From positions 1 to 7,947 of the forward strand of contig DAOUVA010000184.1 in NCBI GenBank assembly GCA_030667885.1: 7,947 nt of DNA. Direction: 5' to 3'. Positions 6,467 to 7,947 of this stretch are shown piece after piece. Each line of letters starts with the position of its first letter. Position 1 is the stretch's first letter. The translations under genes were made by a program, and so were the position numbers. This DNA is from Phycisphaerae bacterium (GTDB lineage: Bacteria; Planctomycetota; Phycisphaerae; Sedimentisphaerales; Anaerobacaceae). Under the pieces are notes generated by a model that had not been told where the DNA came from, made no database searches, and saw nothing but the letters and a program-made list of their open reading frames with translations.

Positions 6467-6495
6467 TTGAATCGTCATATCCCCAGTGCTATAAT
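6467..6495 (+). promoter_or_regulatory. Sigma70-type promoter for the glycoside hydrolase gene
   Basis: TTGAAT (6467-6472, four of six bases of the -35 consensus) is followed by an exact 17-base spacer and a perfect TATAAT (6490-6495). Transcription would begin near 6502, giving a leader of about 39 bases before the ATG at 6541. A short dyad, AGTG (6485-6488) and CACT (6496-6499), straddles the -10 box and might bind a repressor. The promoter position argues against the upstream in-frame ATG at 6505 as the main start. Confidence 0.6.
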
Positions 6496-6540
6496 CACTT
6501 GTAAATGTTGAAATTAAATTTCCTATTAGTAGGTGGATCG

Positions 6541-7947
6541 ATGAAGATGGCAGTTGTCTTGATGACCGTGGCGATAAACGGACTTGTCGCTACCACCTTG
6601 ATGGCTGAGCCTATGCCGTTGCCGGCGCCTGGCTCGGTGAGCGCGCCCTGGATCGAAAGGGTCTTTCTTACCGGGAGAGACATCTCGCCCGAGGATGCCG
6701 TGCGTTTCCGTATTGTTGACGATGCGGCAGTAGGACGGGCCTTGGCCGTTGGTCCTTGGCTGGCCGGAGATTGGTCGGCCAGGGCGGAATTCGACAAGGA
6801 TTTCCTGCCGGAGAACCGGAATGTTGCCGGCCTTTATCGAACTATCGATCTCCCACACACAGCGCCGGAGGTGCGTTGCGAATGCTTCGACGCACAAGGC
6901 AAGCGGCTCACTCATGTTTCCTACTACCTGCCGTTGTCGCTGGAGTGGAAGCCTTTCTCGCTCCGATTCGACAAGTTCCCGGCAGACACCCACCACGTTC
7001 GTTTCGCATTTGGCCTGTATACCCACGCCACGGGTAAGGTCTGGTTCGCTCAACTCGAGACGCAACCTGCCGGCGAGCATCCACTGGCCGATCTTCCCGA
7101 ACCCAAATTGATCCGCGACAGCTCACCACCGCAACAACAAGGCACGGGCTTCTTCCGAGTCGAAAAATACGGCAAGACGTGGTGGCTTATCGATCCGGAT
7201 GGCCGTCCCTATTTCAGCATGGCCACTCCAGTGCCGAGCGTGTCACGTTCGCGTGATGATTTCGACGCGGCCCGTCGGTACATCGAACAATTGCGGTCAT
7301 GGGGTTTCAACGGGCTGGCGGGCTGGCACAACCTCGGACGCTACGGCGCCTACAACCGCAAGTTGGCCGAGCAAGGAGGACGGCCGATACCGCAGTTCTG
7401 CGTGATCAACTACCACGACGCATTGGACTACGGACCGTACGAGTTCCTGACGGACCGAAATGGCCACCAGAAGGCCGAAGAGCACGGGTTTCCCGATCCG
7501 TTCGATCCTGGCTTCGTAGCGGCGGCAAAACGTAAAGCGCAAAAAATCACCAAAGAGTTGCGCGACGCACCCTGGTTCGTTTGCTGGTTCTTGGACAACG
7601 AAATATCCTATAGTGAGTTGTACCGATATGTCTGGAGTACCCATTGCTCGAACGCGTTCCTCGGCTTTCTCCGCGACCGGTACCCAACCATTACCGCTTT
7701 GAACCGCTCATGGGGGATGGAATATGCAAATTTCGATCGATTGAAGGCGGAGCGGCCAGAGCCGATGCTCAGGTGTGGACCCATGTACGATGATTTTGTT
7801 GCCTTAGAACGTCGAATTGTGGAACGTTTCATCGAAGTCACGCTTCAAGTGACGCGAGCGGCCGACCCGAACCATCTGATCGCCAGCAATCGGCACAACA
7901 TCGGTGGCGTGGAGGTGTGGATGCGGCACATCGACCTTTGGGCCAGG
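6541..7947 (+). CDS. Exported clan GH-A glycoside hydrolase, GH50/agarase-like (3' end beyond window)
   Basis: The frame is open for 469 codons from ATG 6541 to the right edge. Residues 1-22 form a signal peptide (MKMAVVLMTVAINGLVATTL, cut near LMA/EP). Residues about 35-185 look like an N-terminal beta-sandwich (alternating strands, GLYRTIDLP, WKPFSLRFD, VRFAFGLY). After a short proline/glutamine-rich linker comes a TIM-barrel start, GTGFFRVEKYGKTWWLIDPDGRPYF (split here for reading: from Gly201), then LRSWGFNGLAGWHN (251-264) and WFLDNEIS (349-356). Asn353-Glu354 is the clan GH-A acid/base signature; the nucleophile Glu is beyond the window. This layout recalls GH50 beta-agarases and related planctomycetal enzymes; GH42-like or an unclassified family is possible. 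AGGTGG at 6531-6536 supports ATG 6541; ATG 6505 would add 12 residues. GC content is clearly higher than in the divergent genes. Confidence 0.82.
   Translation, partial: MKMAVVLMTVAINGLVATTLMAEPMPLPAPGSVSAPWIERVFLTGRDISPEDAVRFRIVDDAAVGRALAVGPWLAGDWSARAEFDKDFLPENRNVAGLYRTIDLPHTAPEVRCECFDAQGKRLTHVSYYLPLSLEWKPFSLRFDKFPADTHHVRFAFGLYTHATGKVWFAQLETQPAGEHPLADLPEPKLIRDSSPPQQQGTGFFRVEKYGKTWWLIDPDGRPYFSMATPVPSVSRSRDDFDAARRYIEQLRSWGFNGLAGWHNLGRYGAYNRKLAEQGGRPIPQFCVINYHDALDYGPYEFLTDRNGHQKAEEHGFPDPFDPGFVAAAKRKAQKITKELRDAPWFVCWFLDNEISYSELYRYVWSTHCSNAFLGFLRDRYPTITALNRSWGMEYANFDRLKAERPEPMLRCGPMYDDFVALERRIVERFIEVTLQVTRAADPNHLIASNRHNIGGVEVWMRHIDLWAR

Noticed and set aside
6526..7080. 184-codon minus-strand frame opposite the glycoside hydrolase start
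   Set aside because: Antisense to a well-supported coding sequence with signal peptide; no domain; long antisense frames are expected in GC-rich genes.
1..7947. tRNA, rRNA, CRISPR array, insertion sequence or attachment site
   Set aside because: No cloverleaf-like segment, repeat-spacer array, transposase motif or terminal inverted repeats were seen on reading through both strands.

Overview
The window looks like part of a polysaccharide-degradation locus from a marine or sediment bacterium, most likely of the Planctomycetota-Verrucomicrobiota-Lentisphaerota/Kiritimatiellota group. The reasons are Tat-exported sulfatases in tandem, exported multidomain carbohydrate esterases, an exported amidohydrolase and an agarase-like glycoside hydrolase, with no SusC/SusD pair in view. 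This taxonomic call is inference from gene content, not from a marker gene.

Layout. Four genes lie head to tail on the minus strand; in order of transcription they are: an 858-residue three-part exported esterase (3224-5800), an exported amidohydrolase (about 1975-3030), a Tat/lipoprotein type I sulfatase (322-1692) and the N-terminus of a second Tat sulfatase cut by the left edge (1-217). Just upstream of the esterase are two tiny unrecognised minus-strand reading frames. One is predicted to be a single-span membrane peptide, and its stop overlaps the esterase start as ATGA. About 500 bp of AT-rich DNA with several inverted repeats and no convincing gene follows. A divergent plus-strand gene for an exported clan GH-A (GH50/agarase-like) glycoside hydrolase starts at 6541 behind a good sigma70-type promoter and runs off the right edge.

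How it could work together (inference): the glycoside hydrolase cleaves the backbone of a sulfated, acylated polysaccharide, with agar/porphyran-like galactan the best guess from the enzyme family. The two-headed esterase removes acyl groups and the two sulfatases remove sulfate. The amidohydrolase may handle a released non-sugar or lactone product. All five main products carry export signals.

The glycoside hydrolase gene is visibly richer in G+C (62-65% in two sampled 60-base lines) than the minus-strand genes (38-48% in two sampled lines), so the two arms may have different histories. The most unusual items are the double-esterase architecture with altered CE7-type motifs and the ATGA-coupled membrane microprotein in front of it.
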